64,000 nt of DNA, from the NCBI RefSeq assembly GCF_030445035.2, contig NC_080682.1:28502770-28566769 (forward strand), in the 5' to 3' direction. Positions 35,509 through 47,479 of this stretch are shown in pieces. How positions within the stretch are numbered: the stretch's first letter is position 1; each line of letters opens with the position of its first letter. Origin of the DNA: Dasypus novemcinctus. Its lineage: Eukaryota > Chordata > Mammalia > Cingulata > Dasypodidae. The notes below the pieces were generated by a model that ran no database searches, was not told the DNA's origin, and was given only the letters and a program-made list of their open reading frames with translations. Position numbers and translations under genes: made by a program.

Positions 35509-36477
35509 TTATACTCTCCTCCAACTCTGCCTTTCCTGTTTTTTCCTTTCTTCCTGCAGAACTCCCTTTAGAATTTCTTGAAGGGGAGGTTTCTTGTTGG
35601 TATACTCTTTCAGTATCTGTTTGTCTGCGAATATTTTGATCTCTCCATCATGTTTGAATGCTAGTTTAGCTGGGTAGAGTATTCTTGGTTGGAAATTTTT
35701 TTCCTTTAGTATCTTGACTATATCATACCACTGCCTCCTTGCCTCCATGGTTTCAGAAAAGAAATCAGCACTTAATCTTATGGAGCTTCCCTTGTATGTG
35801 ATGGTTTTCTTTTCTCTTGCTGCTTTTAGGATTTTCTCTTTGTGTTGAGCATTGGATAATTTGATGAGTATATGTCTTGGGATAGGCCTGTTGGGGTTTA
35901 TGACCAGTGGAGTGCACTGTGCTTCTTGGATATGTACGTCTGTCTCTTTCAGTAGATTTGGGAAGTTTTCAGCCATTATTTCCTGCAACACTCCTTCTGA
36001 CCCCTTTCCCTTCTCTTCTCCTTCTGGAATACCTATAATATGTATATTTGAGCGTTTTGCATTGTCATTCAGGTCCCTAAATCCTAGCTGGATTTTTTCT
36101 ATCTTTTTATCGACCCCTTCTACTATCTGTTTGATTTCTGATGTACTGTCTTCCACATCACTAATTCTCTGCTCTGCCTCTTCTAGTCTGTTGATATTTG
36201 CTGCAAGTGTATTTTTGATTTCTTGAACTGTGGTGTTCATTCCCATCATGTCTGTTATGTTTTTGCGTATGTCTGCAATTTCCCCTCCCAGTGTTGTCTT
36301 CATGTTGTTAACCTCTTTCATTACTTCATCAAATTTGTTGGTGATAAATGTTGTGAGATCTTTCATTGCTTGTGCAAAGTTCTGCTCCCCTTCCTGATTT
36401 TTAGTTTGTTGATTGGATTCAGCCATGTTTTCCTGATTACTGATTTGGTTTGTCAATTTTTGTTGCTTTCTGGTCAT
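35509..36477 (-). CDS. L1 ORF1 protein, open reading frame intact
   Basis: 322-aa RNA-binding nucleic-acid chaperone that coats L1 RNA as trimers in the cytoplasm (family knowledge). Visible: polar Gln/Asn-rich N-terminus (1-35), a heptad-like coiled coil (about 36-138), an RRM beginning N-I-H-I-I-G-I-P-E at 144-152, and a C-terminal domain with T-Y-K-G-S-S-I-R-L-S-A-D (227-238) and E-A-R-R-Q-W (245-250). Slightly shorter than human (338 aa) and mouse (371 aa) ORF1p. ATG at 36477; the plus-strand L1 relative begins at the same codon with one extra Met. No stop or frameshift. Whether it is expressed is unknown. Confidence 0.9.
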   Translation of the reverse strand: MTRKQQKLTNQISNQENMAESNQQTKNQEGEQNFAQAMKDLTTFITNKFDEVMKEVNNMKTTLGGEIADIRKNITDMMGMNTTVQEIKNTLAANINRLEEAEQRISDVEDSTSEIKQIVEGVDKKIEKIQLGFRDLNDNAKRSNIHIIGIPEGEEKGKGSEGVLQEIMAENFPNLLKETDVHIQEAQCTPLVINPNRPIPRHILIKLSNAQHKEKILKAAREKKTITYKGSSIRLSADFFSETMEARRQWYDIVKILKEKNFQPRILYPAKLAFKHDGEIKIFADKQILKEYTNKKPPLQEILKGVLQEERKKQERQSWRRV

Positions 36478-38581
36478 CCTTTTATCTTGACGGGTTTAAT
36501 CAGTTCCTTAGCTTCTTTGTCTAGTCTTGGAGATTAATTAGCTGTTATTTTTGTGTAAGTGTTATATCTTCTTTTTGTCACTTTGTTCTTCTTATTCTAA
36601 TTACTTGTTGCTGGTTAAGTTCACTTTAAAGGAAAGTATTAGTGCCAGGGAAAGGCAATTGTGTAAGCAAGGAAAAAGTGTAGAATTGTATTGGTGATAT
36701 ATGTTAACAAAGCAAGAATATGAGATCTGGGAAGATGGAGGTTGGATTCATGTAGATTGTGTAGAGTTATAGCTGTAGGTAGAGTACCTTTTAGGAGGTA
36801 GATGACTGAATATGGGAGGAATATGGTATGAACTACAAAGCTATTGTTTTCCTGAGAGAGGGAAAAAGAAAAGAAAGGTAATAGTTTCAAGAGTGGATGC
36901 CAGACAGAAAACAGAACAAAGGTATTAGAAATTAAGAGTTAGACACTTTGTGGATCAAAGAACGGGAGGTGGGGGGTGGAATATAGGAGAGACAGTAGAT
37001 GATAGTGGATATCAAGATGCAGGGGAAGGGGGATAGTGTAGTTAGCCTAAATCAGTTCACACAGAAATGAGGCAGTGGAGGATGGGAAAACCCAGCAAAT
37101 GTGAGGTGTTCCCTGTAGCACCTATTGTATACTTGAATTAAAATAAAATAAGTGGAAAATGAGGGACAAGAGGGAAAGAGAAAACCGAAAAAGAAAAACT
37201 AATTATAATAAAGAAAAAAAGAAAGACAAGAAGAAAGGAAGAAAGAAAAAGAGGATGGGCAAACGGTGGGGAACAGATAGGGGAAGAGAGATACAGGTAT
37301 ACACGTGTCACAATTGCAACACTATCTAAAACAACAACGAAAAAAACCCCTAAATAACTGTATAAAAAAAAAGGACTTTGGGGGTCACGCTAGGAGAAAA
37401 GACAAGGGAATAATGCAATATTAGCAATCAGGGTGTCAAAAAGAGTAAAAAATAAGATAAAGTGAAAATAAACACAAAACAATATGAACCAATAAAGATA
37501 AAATGCAAACGTTAAGGTCTAGGGCACTCAAGGACCCCAGGTAGACCCCAGGGCATGATGGATTCAGGGGTGGAAAGTCTGAGACACTGAAGACTCAAGA
37601 GGTGTGAGTCTGGGGTGTGGACCGCCAGAGTCCAGGGGACCCAGACCTGGCAACCTCAAATCTGGTCCACAGGAAGCTTAGGAGCCCTGCAGTGCAACAC
37701 AGCCCTCAGGGATCCCCGTAGCTGGGTGCCAGTCCCGTGGGGGAAGCCAGGTCCGTAAACTCTATATTAAATATCTGATCCCTGCAATTCACCTACTCCT
37801 CAGGGTTTCAGCCTTTGGACAGCTCCCTCCCTGTGCTCCCACAAAACGGCCACTTGAGGGCGCCTCTACACCACAGCCAGTTCAATGACCCAGATCCCAA
37901 GCCCCGTCGGGTGGGCTGGGCTTCAGCTGGAAACGCCAAAAACAGACTCCGAGACCGGAAACCCCAAACTTTGCAAAATATTCCCCACTCGGCTTCCAGA
38001 CGTGTCCCCCTCCCTCACTGTACCCTACAACAGTCTCCCAATTGTGTCCCCTTATTGTCCAAAATCCAATTCCGTTGCAGATCGGCAGCCGGACCTGTGG
38101 GGATGGAGCTCCAGGGGAACGCAACCCCTCCTGTCCGGCGACCAAAACGTCTCCCGCTTCACAACAAAACACCGTCTGTCTCCCCAAATCGATCTGCAAA
38201 GGAGTCTTCTCCCATCAACCCCTCACCAGCCAGCCCAGTATCCGCGAATTCCTCAGCACCACTAAGCCTCCAGAAAAAGGAAAAAAAAAAAAAAAAAAAA
38301 AACCCTGGCCGCGGCGGCTCCCCGAACTGCAGGAGCGCCCGATACCGGGGCTCTGCCCACCCAAGGAGGGAACTTCCCGCGCCCAGCTGGGACCTCCGTT
38401 TATATATTATAGACGTATCCTCTCTGTTACCTTCCCACCAAATTGACGTCCAGACACCTTCCAACCAGCAAAAATCCCCGAAACAGCGCGGTCCCAAAGA
38501 GCCTTCAACGCTGCCCAGCCGCCCCTTGCAGAGACATTACCAGGCAAGCTCACTCAGCCACCATCTTCCTGATGAACCCCC
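36478..38581 (-). promoter_or_regulatory. L1 5'UTR / internal promoter region
   Basis: 2.1 kb. The 5'-most 800 bp (37800-38581) is GC- and CpG-rich; the part next to ORF1 (36500-37500) is purine-rich on the plus strand, i.e. pyrimidine-rich in sense. One stretch (sense GCTGTTTCGGGG...GGTGTCTGGACGTC, near 38440-38500) is homologous to the 203-bp monomer of the L1 at 56575. A 22-A run at 38281-38302 lies inside it. Confidence 0.7.
38556..38570 (-). promoter_or_regulatory. YY1-like site at L1 5' terminus
   Basis: Sense strand AGGAAGATGGTGGCT, matching the AAGATGG core of the YY1 site at the 5' end of human L1. It lies within the first 30 bases of the element. Confidence 0.55.
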
Positions 38582-38598
38582 TTATTATTGTTTTTTTT
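38582..38598. repeat. Right target-site duplication of the 9.7 kb L1
   Basis: TTATTATTG plus T run, paired with 28850-28866. Confidence 0.65.
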
Positions 38599-38599
38599 T

Positions 38600-38940
38600 T
38601 TTTAATTTTGGTTAGGAGTCACAGGAAAAATATTACCCTTGTTCTGGGTTTGTATTTTGTGGAGCCTAGAAAATTATGTTCTTGATCTAACCTATTCCTG
38701 TATCTGTAAATGCAGTGTAATGGGACCTTTTGTTTAGATTCAATTAAGCGATCTTTAATTAGATTGTTTTAGATTAGATACTGTTAGGACCTTTGATTGG
38801 ACTAAGTCAATGAGGCAAGACCCAAGTTAGGCACAACTTTGATATTATAAGCTTTTACCCCAAATTAATCACTTTATAAAAACCAATCCATTTCTTGTAT
38901 TTTTGCTTTGGTATGCTTTGGCAAACTAATACCATAGTGT
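38600..38940 (+). mobile_element. LTR of the 26759-type family, partial
   Basis: Contains CCTATTCCTGTATCTGTAAAT, a GATTAGATACTGTTAGGACC block and the family 3' end CCCCAAATTAATCACTTTAT followed by AAAACCAATCCATTTCTTG and GGCAAACTAATACC. The internal part is shorter than in 26759-27308. Confidence 0.62.
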
Positions 38941-39494
38941 ACTAACTAATAAAAAGAAACCCACACTTATTGTAAAACAAGAAAGAAAAATATATTTATG
39001 AAATGTAGAAATATTTATCAAAAGTTATAGTACTTGGGAGATACAAAAAGGAAGAAAACAATCACAAAATCTACCTTTTTACCCCTATAATCATAAAAAG
39101 ATTCATGGGATTTTATCAGGATATAAATGCTTGAGTAAATATTACCAAGCACAAAACAAATATATTAGATGTAGTTAAAGGATGAAGCAGAGTACTCAAA
39201 ACTCTGGACACATACATTTTTCAATGATTTCATTGTAAATAACTTTGAGAGTCAATATTTGCTAATTTTCAAAAATAAATACATTTGAAGACAAAAATTA
39301 AATTATGTGTCTCATTAATAAGCAAACTTGAAATATTTAAAGAAAATTCTTTATCATGCATAGCTTTTAGCCAGTGAGTTGAGCCATAAATATATAAATA
39401 CATAATTTTTAGATTTGAAACCCTATATTTACGTTGTAACATTGCAAACTCAGATATATCATTGAGCTGATGGCAAATAATGCATTAAAGATAT
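38941..39494. other. Unassigned AT-rich DNA
   Basis: No gene or repeat recognised; lies between two oppositely oriented LTRs. Confidence 0.4.
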
Positions 39495-40075
39495 TTTAAT
39501 TTGCTAAGGGTGCTGATGCAAAATAGCACAAATTGATTGACTTTTACAATGGGGAATTTATTAGGGTAATAACTTATTATTCCAAGGCTTCGATACTGTC
39601 CAAATTAAAACAACATCAGATATGCTTTCTCACCAGATGGCAGGTACTAGGAGATCATGGAATTCTGACACAGAATGAGGCTGGATCATGGGTCTGCCAG
39701 TCTCTATATTCTCCTGGAGTTCAACTGTGGGAAATCAGGCATATATCTCTGGGCCACATCTCCTTGAGGTGCTCAAGGATTCTCTGTTATTCTGCAGCTG
39801 TAGGTGAGCTTCAACTGTGCCCTTTCACATGGCAGACTCAAAATCACAGAGCTCCTTTTCTGCGTCTCTCTCTGTTTATGTTAGACTCCAGTTAGAGGGC
39901 AGAGGCTCAACCTAAGTCACACCTCACTAATGTAGCTCAATCAAAAGTCCTAAAGTGATCTAATTAAGTAATCTAATCAAAGTACTCTTCACAGAAGTTA
40001 ATGAAAATTAACCACAGGAATGGAGTAGTTCAAGAACATAATCTTTCTGGGAATCACAAAATTCAAATTGTCACA
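39495..40075 (-). mobile_element. LTR of the 26759-type family
   Basis: Minus-strand copy. The 3' end at low coordinates reads (plus strand) TTTGCTAAGGGTGCTGATGC, then TTGACTTTTACAATGGGGAA. The 5' end near 40070 reads GAACATAATCTTTCTGGGAA then AAATTGTCACAA, the complement of the family's TGTGACA start. An AATCTAATCAAAGTACTCTTC block recurs in the copy at 43050-43620. Confidence 0.65.
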
Positions 40076-40079
40076 ACTC

Positions 40080-40700
40080 TGTTTTGGAGGTAGCAAAGTA
40101 AATACTAAGGGCATATTGGAATGCAAATATATTGATTCCAATCTATCTAATGGTAACCTGAAAGCTTGACTGAGGAGCACCATCTCCTTGCTCTTCCTAG
40201 AACTTGCCCTGCAGGCATATGCAAGCTGTAAACAATTAAGCAGTGTAAGACTCAATCAGTTCTAAATGGGCTGGGTCAAAGTAATCTAGGCTTTAGAACA
40301 TAAAATAGAACAACCTGAAAGAGGGAAATTCTACCTCATAGGTATAGGAGAAGTATATCTGGAGAGGAATATGCAAAAGAATGAATGTGGAATTCCAATT
40401 CCTGCAAAAAGCACAATTATGAGGCCCCAAGTAAGCCCATGATGAGACACAGGGTCAGAAAAGAAGAGGAACCAACACTTTTGACAGTGGTTGATCCTGA
40501 TCAAAGAGCAAAACTGAAGGAGAACATATGCTAACAAAGAGCCAATTTTCAAAGCCATTGAAAACTGCTTTTTCCTTTGCTATTTTTTCTTACCTCCTGT
40601 CTCTCAATGATGTATCTGTCATATGACTAGCTGCATACAAATTTAATAAAAAGACAACTTCAGGACTAAATCCCAAAGATGAAACATTAAAATATTAAAA
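40080..40700. other. Unassigned, possibly old L1 5' sequence
   Basis: Moderately GC-balanced DNA directly upstream of a plus-strand old L1. It might be its 5'UTR, but no diagnostic motif was recognised. Confidence 0.3.
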
Positions 40701-43700
40701 TGTGCTTTATGAAACAAACGTTGACAAGACAAACAAAAATGTAATAAAATACCACCCATTGAAAGGAAAGAGAAAACTTTCAGAAAACTCAAAGAATAAA
40801 ACCAGATGTTAGAAATACTTAGAAAGAATCAGTGAAGTCAAATATAGCACATGTGAAATAATTCAGGCTAAAGAGGAGAAAGAAAATAAAGAGAAAAAGT
40901 GAAGATAGCTTAAGGGACATGTGAGACAGCATCATGAATAACAAAATAGTCATAGCAGAAGCCCAAGAGAAAAAAGATGAAAAGGGGAGGAGGAATAGTG
41001 AAAGAAATAATGGTGGAAAACTTCTCAAATTTAATGGATTAAAAACATGAACTCACAATCAAGGAAACCAGAAACAACAAACTGAATAAACTTGAGGAGA
41101 ACTATCATCAGACAGTGGCAAACCTGTAGAGTCAAAGACAGAGAGTTCTGATTTCTGCAAGATGAAAGCAACATGTTATGTAAAAAGCAGTCATTATAAA
41201 ATTAAGCACTGATTTCTCAGCAGAAACCATAGAGGTATAAGGTGAGTGGGGATGAAATATTTAAGTGCTGGAAGAAAATAATTTCAAGAGAGAATTTTAT
41301 ATCTGGCAAGGCTGTCTTATAAATGTGAGAGAGAATAATATATTGTCAGATTAACAAAAGCTGTGGGAAATCATCACCACTTGACCTGTGCTATAAACAA
41401 TGCTACAGGAATTCTTCAGATATAAAAGGAAAGATACTAGATAGTAGATCAAAACAACAGAAAGAAATAAAGTTTTTTGGTAACATAAATATTTGGGTAA
41501 TTATAAGCCCCGGTATTTCATTGTGCTGTATTTCTTAATATAACTAAATTTTTTATTTGTACAGATTTTAAAACGCACATGCTTGAAAAGTAATTACAAA
41601 TCTATGATTTAATGGACTCAATGTTTAAAGATATAAATTTTAACAATGACATAATGGTTAAAACTATATGCTTTCTACGAGACACTCAACCTTAATTAGA
41701 AAACACAAATTAGTTGAAACGAAAAGATAGAAAAATATTCCATGAAAATAGTAACCAAAAGAGAACTTAGGTAACCACATAAATATCAGATAAATTAGTG
41801 TTCAAGTACAAAACTGTTATAAGGACAAAGGAGTAAACTATATACTGATGAGTAGTCAAGTCAACAAGAAGACATAAATTATAAGTATTTATGTCCTGAA
41901 ACAGCAAAAACACAAAATAATGAAGAAAATATTGAACTTTAGAAACGTGAAAGAGATGGTTTTATGATCTAGTAATAAACATCACTACACAACTTTTAAT
42001 AATGGATAGAACATTTAGATAGAAGATTGAGAAGAAAGTGAAAGACCCACGTGTTACTATAATCAGTCTAGAACTGGGCTATATATGTAAAACACTTCAC
42101 CCAGTAAGATCACACATTCTTCTCTAGTACATAGATGTTTCTACAAAATAGATATTATGTTAAAACACATTACAAGACTTGGTAAATTTAACAAGATTGA
42201 ATCATACCATGCATACCATGAATTTTCTCTGACAACACTAAAATGATGTTAGAAATCAATAAGAAAGGTATCACTAGAAAACCCTCTGATATGTAGAAAT
42301 CAGAAGTACAACCTTAAACAATAAATATGTCAAAGAAGAAATCACAAAGGCCATTGGGAAATACCTTGAGACGAATGAATGAAAAACAAACATACCAAAT
42401 CTTATGGGTACAGCAAAGGCTCTTGTGGGAGTGAAAATTTTAGCTCTGAATAATTACAATAAAAAATGACAAAAAATCTCAATTATGAGAAATAAACTCA
42501 CCAAATCAGGTACTAGAAAGAGAAAAGCATAATAAATTCAAAGGGAATAATTAGAATGAAATTGCAAAGATCATAGAGAAGATAAATATGAGAGAATAAG
42601 AATCACAGTGGAGAAGTTCAATGAAATAATTTTTTTTTTGTAAAGATCAATAAAATTGACTAACTTTATTTAGTTTGGCAAAGACAAAAAGGGAGAGGAC
42701 AGAAATAAGTAAAATGAGAAATAAATAGAAGGACATTGCCATTCATCCCACAGTAATAAAATGGAGTATAAAAGGATATTTTGCAGAATTGTGCCCCAAT
42801 AAAATAGATAAACTATATGAAATGGGCAAATTCCTTGAAACATACAAACTGCCTACACTGGCTCAAGAAGAAATAGAAGATATTGAAAGACCAAAAATGA
42901 TGAAAGAGATCAAATCCGTAATCCAACCCTCCCAACAGAGGAAATCACAGGACCAGATGTTTGCACTGGAAAATTTCACAAACTTTCAAAAACACCTTTC
43001 TTAGTCATATTCCTCCAAAAAATTGAACTGAAGGCACTATTTCCTGTTTTAATTTACTAAAGGCTGCAAAGGCAATATACCAGAAATGGCTTGGCTTTTA
43101 CAATGGGGATTTATGAGTTTAAAAACTTACTGTTTCAAGGCTGAGAAAATTTTCAAATCAAGGCTCCGTCAAGACACTGGTTTTCAGCAATCCTGAAGTC
43201 CTCTCTCACATGACAAGACATATGGAAACATATGCTAGGGCTATCCCTCCTCCTCTGGGTCTTGTTGCTTACAAGTTCTTACTTCCACCAGCTTTCTCTA
43301 GGCTACTGTCACCTTCTCTTTGCTCCTATGACTTCTATCCTGGGTTCTATTGATTTCAACTTCTGGAATCAACTAATTTTACTCTCAGCTGCAATATGTC
43401 TCTGGGGCTCCATCTCTACATATTTATCCTGTTTATAAAGGACTCCAGTAAGACAATTAAGGTCCATCTTGGGCTGTACCTTACTAAAGTAATCTAATCA
43501 AAAAATTCTTAATTGAAACTAATCTGAAGGTCCATCTACAGTAGCCTCACACCCACAGGAATAGATGAGCTCTAAGGGCAAGATCTTTTCTTGGATACAT
43601 ACAGTCTAAAACTACCACAATTTCTTACTTATTTTATAGGGTAAGAATCACCCTAATATAATAACTAGATAAAGATACCACAATAAAATTATGGGCTAAT

Positions 43701-44990
43701 ATCCCTCATGAATATTGATGCAAGGATAATTAATATAACTCTGACAAACAGAATCCAACAGCACGATAAAAGAATTATACACCATGATCAAGTGAAGTTT
43801 ATTCCAATATGCCATGCTTGTCCAATATAAGAAAATTAATGTACTTCTGCACATTAATAAAATAAAGTAAAAAAGAAAACAAACAAAATAAAAATATGAC
43901 CGTCTAAATTGATGCAGATAAATGATTTGGCAAAATCCAGCACTCTTCTTGTAAAAACATTTTTTAAAAAACTAGGAATAGTAGGGAATTAACTTCAATT
44001 GTTAAGGGTCTTATAGGAAAACCCTACAGCTAACATCATATTCAAGGTCAAGATAAGGATTCCCACTATTAACAACATTATTCAAAGGTGCTGTGCCAGC
44101 TTTAACTAGAGTATCTAGTGAAGAAAAAGACATAAAAATCAACAAAATTAGCAGGAAAACATTCTCTGTTCACAGATAACATCATCCTATATATAAAGGT
44201 TCTCAAAGAGCTACAACCAAGTTAAGAGCTAATAACAATTTCAGCAAAGTTGAGGGAATAATATCAACACAAAAATAACTGAAATTCTATAAATTAGCAA
44301 TTTAAAATTTTCAGAGGAAATGAAAAATAAAATTCCTTATATTTGAGCAAATATAAAAAATCAAATAACTAGGATTACATTTATCAAAGCTTGTAAAGGA
44401 CTTATACGCTGAAAACTCAAAACATGGATGATAATCCTCAAAGACCTATATAAATGGAAGGATATTCTGTGATTATTGACGTGAAGATTAAATATTGCTA
44501 AGATGTCAATTCTACCCAAATTTATTTACAGATTCAATACACTCTTAATCAAAATTCCAAAAGACATCTTAGCAGAAATGGAAAAGACAATCAACAAATT
44601 TCTATGGAAGGGTAAAGGAACAAATAGCAAAAATAAAAAATAAAAAAAATAAAAAAAATCCTTTATAAAGGAGGATAAAATCATTCCTGATTTTAAAATT
44701 TATTACAAGGCTACAGTAATCAAAACATCATGACACTGGAACAAGTGTAATCATAGAGAGCAATGGAATTGAAATGGGCGTTCAGAAATAAACCTTCATG
44801 TTTATGGGCCAAAAGATTTTTAGAAAGGGTGCCAAATCCTTTCAATGGGGAAAGAATAGAATAATCTCTTCAAAATAAGATTTTGGGATAACTGGAAAGG
44901 AATATGTAAAAGAATGAATGTAAAACCCTACCTTTCACCACGTACAAAAATTAAATGAGCCAAATACTTAACTATAAGAACTAAAATCTA
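40700..44990 (+). mobile_element. Old L1 (ORF1-ORF2 remnant), split by an LTR
   Basis: Plus-strand ancient L1. ORF1 C-terminal cues are near 41195-41290 (ATTAAGCACTGATTTCTCAG followed by AGAAACCATAGAGG). ORF2 endonuclease remnants are near 42060-42250, and a linker fragment is open at 42789-43004. ORF2 resumes after the LTR at about 43625: GGGTAAGAATCACCCTAATA, a CTAATATCCCTCATGAATAT block, and reverse transcriptase-like ACAGATAACATCATCCTATAT near 44173. Saturated with stops. Confidence 0.72.
43050..43620 (-). mobile_element. LTR of the 26759-type family inside an old L1
   Basis: In sense orientation it starts TGTGGTAGTTTTAGAC at about 43620 and ends near 43050 with CCATTGTAAAAGCCAAGCCA, TTTCTGGTATATTGCC and a GTAAATTAAAACA end. 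The flanks contain ATTTC on both sides (about 43046 and 43622), a possible 5-bp target duplication, with one extra base at the left edge. Confidence 0.68.
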
Positions 44991-45004
44991 AACTAATCTT
45001 TTGG

Positions 45005-45480
45005 GTATGGAATTGTGTACCCCAAAAACATGTTCATAATCATAATCTATTCCTGTGGGAATGATGAAACAACAGGAAATAGTGTGGTCAGGGTAGACCT
45101 CAGTGAAATTTGTTATATGATCAAAGACATGAAGCAGGTAGTCTAAGTCATACATTTTCATGGGAGAAAACTGTTATAAACAGGGAAACACCACTGCAAG
45201 GGCCTGTGTAGGTGGTGAGCTGTGCAGTTTCAGGAACTTGGAGGAGGTACATCAAACAAGAGTGACATTCTGTTGCTAGGTGTGGGGGTAATAATCAACC
45301 AAGTACATGTGTGTGGATGGTGATAACTGCTATGGAAGAAAAATTAAGTGGAGGGATTCCAAGGAGAGAGTAGAGCCTGCTCTCTTGAAAATTAAATAGC
45401 AGAAAATTCTTTAAGGAAAAGTCTCATTTGAGCAACCCAAACGAAGTGGAGAGTCTTACAATTACCTGTATAAAGTGAGG
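45005..45480 (+). mobile_element. Possible MaLR-type LTR
   Basis: GGTATGGAATTGTGTACCCC then AATCTATTCCTGTGGGAATG resemble the start of a MaLR LTR, and the CTATTCCTGTGGG word is shared with the copy at 43050. The 3' end is not recognised, so the extent is uncertain. Confidence 0.4.
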
Positions 45481-46104
45481 CTCAGACAAGTGGAATCATA
45501 AAAACAACATTCAGTAATCCTACTTTGTCTTTTTATCTCAATGTTTTGCATCATTTTCTTTTAATACAAAATATGTAAGGTATATAATATATTGGATTTT
45601 TCAATTTTTGAATTATGACTTGGTCTGATACATTTTGACTTTTTAGAGGAATTTACATAATACATATGAAATTTAAAAATTCTTATATATATGCAATTTC
45701 ATTGTGTTAATATTTCCAGTTTCCTCTTCAAAATATATTTTCATTTCATGTCTCCTCTTTCTTATTGTGTTTACTTATTTTCAAAAAGTTGCTCATTTGC
45801 TCTCACATCACTTTCTATATTTTGAAGGGCAAGTAACCTATAAAAATTCCTGAATTGTTTTATAGTATTTTCTCCAAATAGCCACAAAGTCTTAGTCCAG
45901 TTTTGAATTGGCTTTGAGTCTTTCTATATAGATATGTGTTACTTTAAATATACATGATATAAAAGTATGTTTTAATTCTAATAATTGTATTTTCATTGAA
46001 TACCTTGGTTTTTCAAGAATTCCTGAAATAATTATTGGCATAAAATTAGTTAAGAAAAATATAATGTTGTCTTTTCGCTGATAGCAGAAGTATCTTAAAA
46101 GTAG
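45481..46104. other. Unassigned AT-rich DNA
   Basis: No supported gene or repeat. Confidence 0.4.
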
Positions 46105-46370
46105 GAGTGTCCTACATGCAAGGAATGCACCCCACAAGGAGAGTGGCTCCATGTGAAAAAAGCACAACCCATCCAGGAATGGTGCCGCACACAGAGAGAG
46201 CTGACTCAGCAAGATGACACAGCAAAAAAGAGACTTAAGTTTCCCAGTGCCACCGGATAATGCAAGCAGATGCAGAAGAACACACAGCAAATGGACACGG
46301 ACAGTAGACAACAGGGAGGAAGGGGAGAAAAATAAATAAATTAAAATCTTAAAAAAATAAAAAAAGGTAG
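46105..46370 (+). mobile_element. 5'-truncated DAS SINE
   Basis: Begins in the middle of the DAS body (CTACATGCAAGGAATGCACC), continues GGAATGGTGCCGCACACAG and GATGACACAGCAAAAAAGAG, and ends in AAATAAATAAATTAAAATC. The tRNA-like head with A and B boxes is missing, so it could not be transcribed from its own promoter. Confidence 0.85.
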
Positions 46371-47479
46371 CTAAAAAGAATATAAACTCAAGGAATATAT
46401 ATGGTTAACAGGAAAATTTTCAAGGTACACAGGCATTAACATAATGAACAAAAACAGGTATCATTATTTAAAACCTATTATATCAAATGCATTTTAGTAT
46501 TTTTATCAGCATATACAAAAAGAAGTTACTTGACAAATTTCAAAACTAGTTGTTAATCATATGTTATGGGAGAGAACAACAAAATTAGGAGAATCAGACA
46601 TGTAGGAAGATTGAAGAAAGTTAAGGAAATTTTTGGTTCATTTTGGAAATATCAGTATTATGGAGGATTATAGGAAAGATCAAGAGAGATCAGCTGAAAA
46701 ATTAAATGATAAATACAACAAACCCACATAGGAAGTGCATACTGAGAAGAGTTGATATGGACATTTAATCACAATTTTGAACAAATAAAGTACATACCTG
46801 CTTCTTATGATGGGAAAGTAAAGTGTGGCATTTTTTTGCTCCTACAGACTAAATACTAGAAATATATTAATGATTTAAAAGAAAACAATTAGACACTTAA
46901 TATTAAATAAACAGCTTTGCAATCTACTTAAAATATTCTGAGATTACATAGTCATTGCAATTGAACAATAAAAACAATATATTCACATTAGTACCAGATT
47001 AAATATATAAAGATGTGAATGTCCTAGTGCTTAAAAAAAATTATATTTAGAATGAATGAATGAAAATCTCTGGTAGAAAAAGAAATGAATAAAATATAGT
47101 CAGTTTAATAATCTCAAACAAAATAATGAGGGCAAACAACCTTGATTATATCCTGTGATTCAAAGTAAAAATCTTACATAACTAAATAATAGTGCATAGG
47201 ATAAACATAATAATATTCTTTCCTTGATTGAAACAAATGACCATAAAGATGCATCATTTTTATAGGGGTAGTATGGGAACTCTGTGTTTTCTGTTTGAAT
47301 GAATAGGTAAGAAGTAGCGCCATTATATCTTGAAAATAATGCAGTATTAAATGTAATAAATTGATCCCTTACATGATAAAATTTTATAATATACATATTA
47401 TATTGTTAAATGAAGTTAACTGACCATGAACAAGCTATGAAACCTCTCTGTGCCCCATTATCAACATATGTAAATTTCA
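46371..47479. other. Unassigned AT-rich DNA
   Basis: About 1.1 kb with no recognised gene or repeat. Confidence 0.4.

Larger units (their letters stand above)
28867..38581 (-). mobile_element. Full-length, relatively young L1 (about 9.7 kb)
   Basis: Complete minus-strand L1: 5'UTR 36478-38581, ORF1 35509-36477, a 76-bp spacer, ORF2 31618-35432, 3'UTR 28867-31617 and a T-rich (poly(A) complement) end beside a target-site duplication. Mobilised by target-primed reverse transcription (family knowledge). Its low lesion count, open ORF1, retained CpG in the 5'UTR and matching flanking duplication suggest a fairly recent insertion. It is longer than human (6 kb) or mouse (about 7 kb) L1, mainly because of the 3'UTR. 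Close relative of the plus-strand L1 at 56485. Confidence 0.9.
38103..38615 (+). other. Antisense open frame in L1 5'UTR (ORF0-like position)
   Basis: ATG at 38103 opens a 170-codon frame antisense to the L1, running past the L1 5' end into the flank. Upstream the frame stays open to about 37815 without an ATG. It includes a Lys run encoded by the A22 tract and is Pro/Ser-rich. Primate L1 has a short antisense ORF0 in the same place (known); no sequence relation is claimed. It may be a by-product of GC-rich composition. Confidence 0.2.
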
